Assembly: GCA_002339015.1 (NCBI GenBank)
Contig: DDJC01000108.1
Coordinates: forward strand, 20,606 to 44,074
DNA length: 23,469 nucleotides
DNA from: Burkholderiales bacterium UBA1834
GTDB taxonomy: Bacteria > Pseudomonadota > Gammaproteobacteria > Burkholderiales > Burkholderiaceae_C
Reading direction: 5' to 3'
Made by a program: the position numbers and the translations under genes. The stretch's first letter is position 1. The number at the start of each line of letters is the position of its first letter. Shown here piece after piece: positions 22,295-23,469 of the stretch. Under the pieces are notes generated by a model. That model ran no database searches, was not told the DNA's origin, and saw nothing but the letters and a program-made list of their open reading frames with translations.

Positions 22295-23029
22295 TTATCC
22301 CAGGTAGCCCTGGACCTTGACCTTGCGTTCGAGCAGGTGCATCAGGCCCATGACCACGACGTTGATCAGCAGGTACATCAGGGTCACCGCGATGAAGGCC
22401 TCGTACGGCTGCGCGGTGTAGTCCACCAGCTGGCGGCCCTGGGCGGCCAGCTCCAGCAGGCCGATGGTCGAGCACACGGCGGAGTTCTTGAACACGTTGA
22501 GGAACTCCGAGGTGAGCGGCGGCACCACCAGCCGAAAGGCCATGGGCAGCAGCACCAGGCGGTAGGCCTGCGGCAGGCTCAGGCCCAGCGCCAGGGCCGC
22601 GCGGGTCTGGCCCACCGGCAGGCTTTGGATGCCGGCGCGCACCTGCTCGGCCACCCGGGCGCTGGTGAACAGGCCCAGGCAGACGATGGCCGCGCCCAGT
22701 TGCTGCCATTCAGGGGGCCATTGCTTGAGGGTGTCGCCCCAGGCCGTCGGCAACAGTTCGGGCACGATGAAATACCAGATGAACAGCTGCACCAGCAGCG
22801 GGATGTTGCGCAGCACCTCCACATAGGCCGTGGCCGCGTGTTGCAACCCGCGCGAGGGCACGGTGCGCAGCACGCCCACCACCGTGCCCAGCGCCAGGGC
22901 CAGCACCCAGGCGCTCAGCGAAATGGTCAGCGTCATCTTGAGGCCAGCCAGCATCCAGCCCCAGTAGGTGCTGCCGTCGCCCATGGCCGTCTCCTGCGAG
23001 AAGATGGCCCAGTTCCACTGGTAGTCCAT
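22295..23029 (-). CDS. gltJ: Glutamate/aspartate-type ABC importer, permease GltJ
   Basis: This 244-residue inner-membrane permease is paired with GltK. The N-terminus MDYQWNWAIF and the following TYWGWMLAGLKMTL are typical of GltJ. About five membrane segments are visible (roughly 28-56, 72-94, 112-124, 166-192, 210-232). The EAA loop is at about 126-150 (AEQVRAGIQSLPVGQTRAALA, then LGLS). It starts 12 bases after the binding-protein stop codon. Its extra length relative to GltK is normal for this subunit. Confidence 0.93.
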   Translation of the reverse strand: MDYQWNWAIFSQETAMGDGSTYWGWMLAGLKMTLTISLSAWVLALALGTVVGVLRTVPSRGLQHAATAYVEVLRNIPLLVQLFIWYFIVPELLPTAWGDTLKQWPPEWQQLGAAIVCLGLFTSARVAEQVRAGIQSLPVGQTRAALALGLSLPQAYRLVLLPMAFRLVVPPLTSEFLNVFKNSAVCSTIGLLELAAQGRQLVDYTAQPYEAFIAVTLMYLLINVVVMGLMHLLERKVKVQGYLG

Positions 23030-23041
23030 GGCCCGCTGGCC

Positions 23042-23469
23042 TTACTGGAAGGGCTTGTCGTTGGGCGCCTTGAACAGGGCCTGCACGTCGTCGGACATGG
23101 GCCAGCTGAGGTTCAGGCCCTTGGGCGGGATAGGTTGCTGGAACCACTTGGCGTAGATCTTGGCGGCCTCGCCCGAGGTCATGGCCTGGCTGATGGCGCC
23201 ATCGACCAGCTTCTTGAAGGCCGCATCGCCCTTGCGCATCATGCAGCCGTAGGCCTCCTCGGACATGGGCTTGCCCACCACCACCCAGTCGTCCGGGCGC
23301 TTGGACTTGGCGCGTTCGCCGTAGAGCAGGGCGTCGTCCATCATGAAGGCGGCGGCGCGGCCGGTTTCCAGCATCAGGAAGGATTCGCCGTGGTCCTTGG
23401 CCGAGATGATGCGCATGCCCAGTTTGTTGTCCGCGTTGTAGCGGCGCAGCAGGCGCTCGGAGGTGGTGC
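23042..23469 (-). CDS. gltI: Glutamate/aspartate-type ABC importer, periplasmic binding protein (5' partial)
   Basis: This is the C-terminal 142 residues of a type-2 periplasmic binding protein. The frame is open through the right edge, so the signal peptide and first lobe are missing. Visible features are TTSERLLRRYN at the edge, then SAKDHGESFLMLETGRAAAFMMDDALLYG, where the ligand-binding Asp pair in MMDD is typical. The C-terminal SGEAAKIYAKWFQQPIPPKGLNLSWPMS is characteristic of glutamate/aspartate binding proteins. The ATG at 23416 is internal. It delivers the amino acid to GltJ-GltK and is the first gene of the operon; its promoter lies outside the window. Confidence 0.92.
   Translation of the reverse strand, partial: TTSERLLRRYNADNKLGMRIISAKDHGESFLMLETGRAAAFMMDDALLYGERAKSKRPDDWVVVGKPMSEEAYGCMMRKGDAAFKKLVDGAISQAMTSGEAAKIYAKWFQQPIPPKGLNLSWPMSDDVQALFKAPNDKPFQ

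Overview
The window is high-GC, gene-dense DNA from a betaproteobacterium, most likely of the order Burkholderiales. That placement is inferred from the protein families, the GC-rich third codon positions and the gene neighbourhoods; no database was searched. The left part (about 1-7.5 kb) reads to me like Alcaligenaceae (Achromobacter/Bordetella-type AdhP, XerD and GcdH). The right part (about 10-23.5 kb) reads more like Comamonadaceae, Aquabacterium or Ideonella relatives. This is either one genome with a mosaic neighbourhood or a joined contig, and is listed as a finding.

Layout, left to right. (1) 1-801: 3' end of a zinc alcohol dehydrogenase, facing a DJ-1/PfpI gene across a bidirectional terminator. 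(2) 948-4287, all on the minus strand: a LysR regulator, xerD, a YbaK-type Cys-tRNA(Pro) deacylase and the DJ-1/PfpI gene. (3) 4467-9885, all on the plus strand: a ThDP-dependent acetolactate-synthase-like enzyme divergent from the LysR gene, then glutaryl-CoA dehydrogenase and two tightly packed acyl-CoA dehydrogenases of the PimC/PimD type. Together the last three suggest breakdown of dicarboxylyl-CoA compounds (for example pimeloyl-CoA to glutaryl-CoA to crotonyl-CoA). (4) 9983-11644: a metallo-beta-lactamase-fold hydrolase with a TTG start, divergent from an RsuA-type pseudouridine synthase. (5) 11823-13442: a secreted type-B carboxylesterase, also with a TTG start.

(6) 13486-19720, all on the minus strand: a small unknown protein, then the ybhP-clsB-ybhN set (endonuclease/phosphatase-like protein, cardiolipin synthase B, YbhN/UPF0104 membrane protein) coupled by GTGA and ATGA overlaps, then two paralogous membrane GGDEF diguanylate cyclases that overlap by ATGA. 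This is a membrane-lipid plus c-di-GMP block. (7) 19925-20745: a cysteine-rich unknown protein and a 77-residue protein that is about 61% Gln+Asn, the latter preceded by three copies of one 7-mer able to form mutually exclusive hairpins. (8) 20863-23469, minus strand: a glutamate/aspartate-type ABC importer (gltI-J-K-L order), whose binding-protein gene runs off the right edge.

I found no tRNA, rRNA, CRISPR array, insertion sequence, prophage or recognisable defence system. The least explained pieces are the Gln/Asn-rich protein with its leader, the paired GGDEF proteins with a shared unnamed membrane module, a terminator placed between divergent genes, and long inverted repeats that overlap the stop codons at two convergent gene ends.
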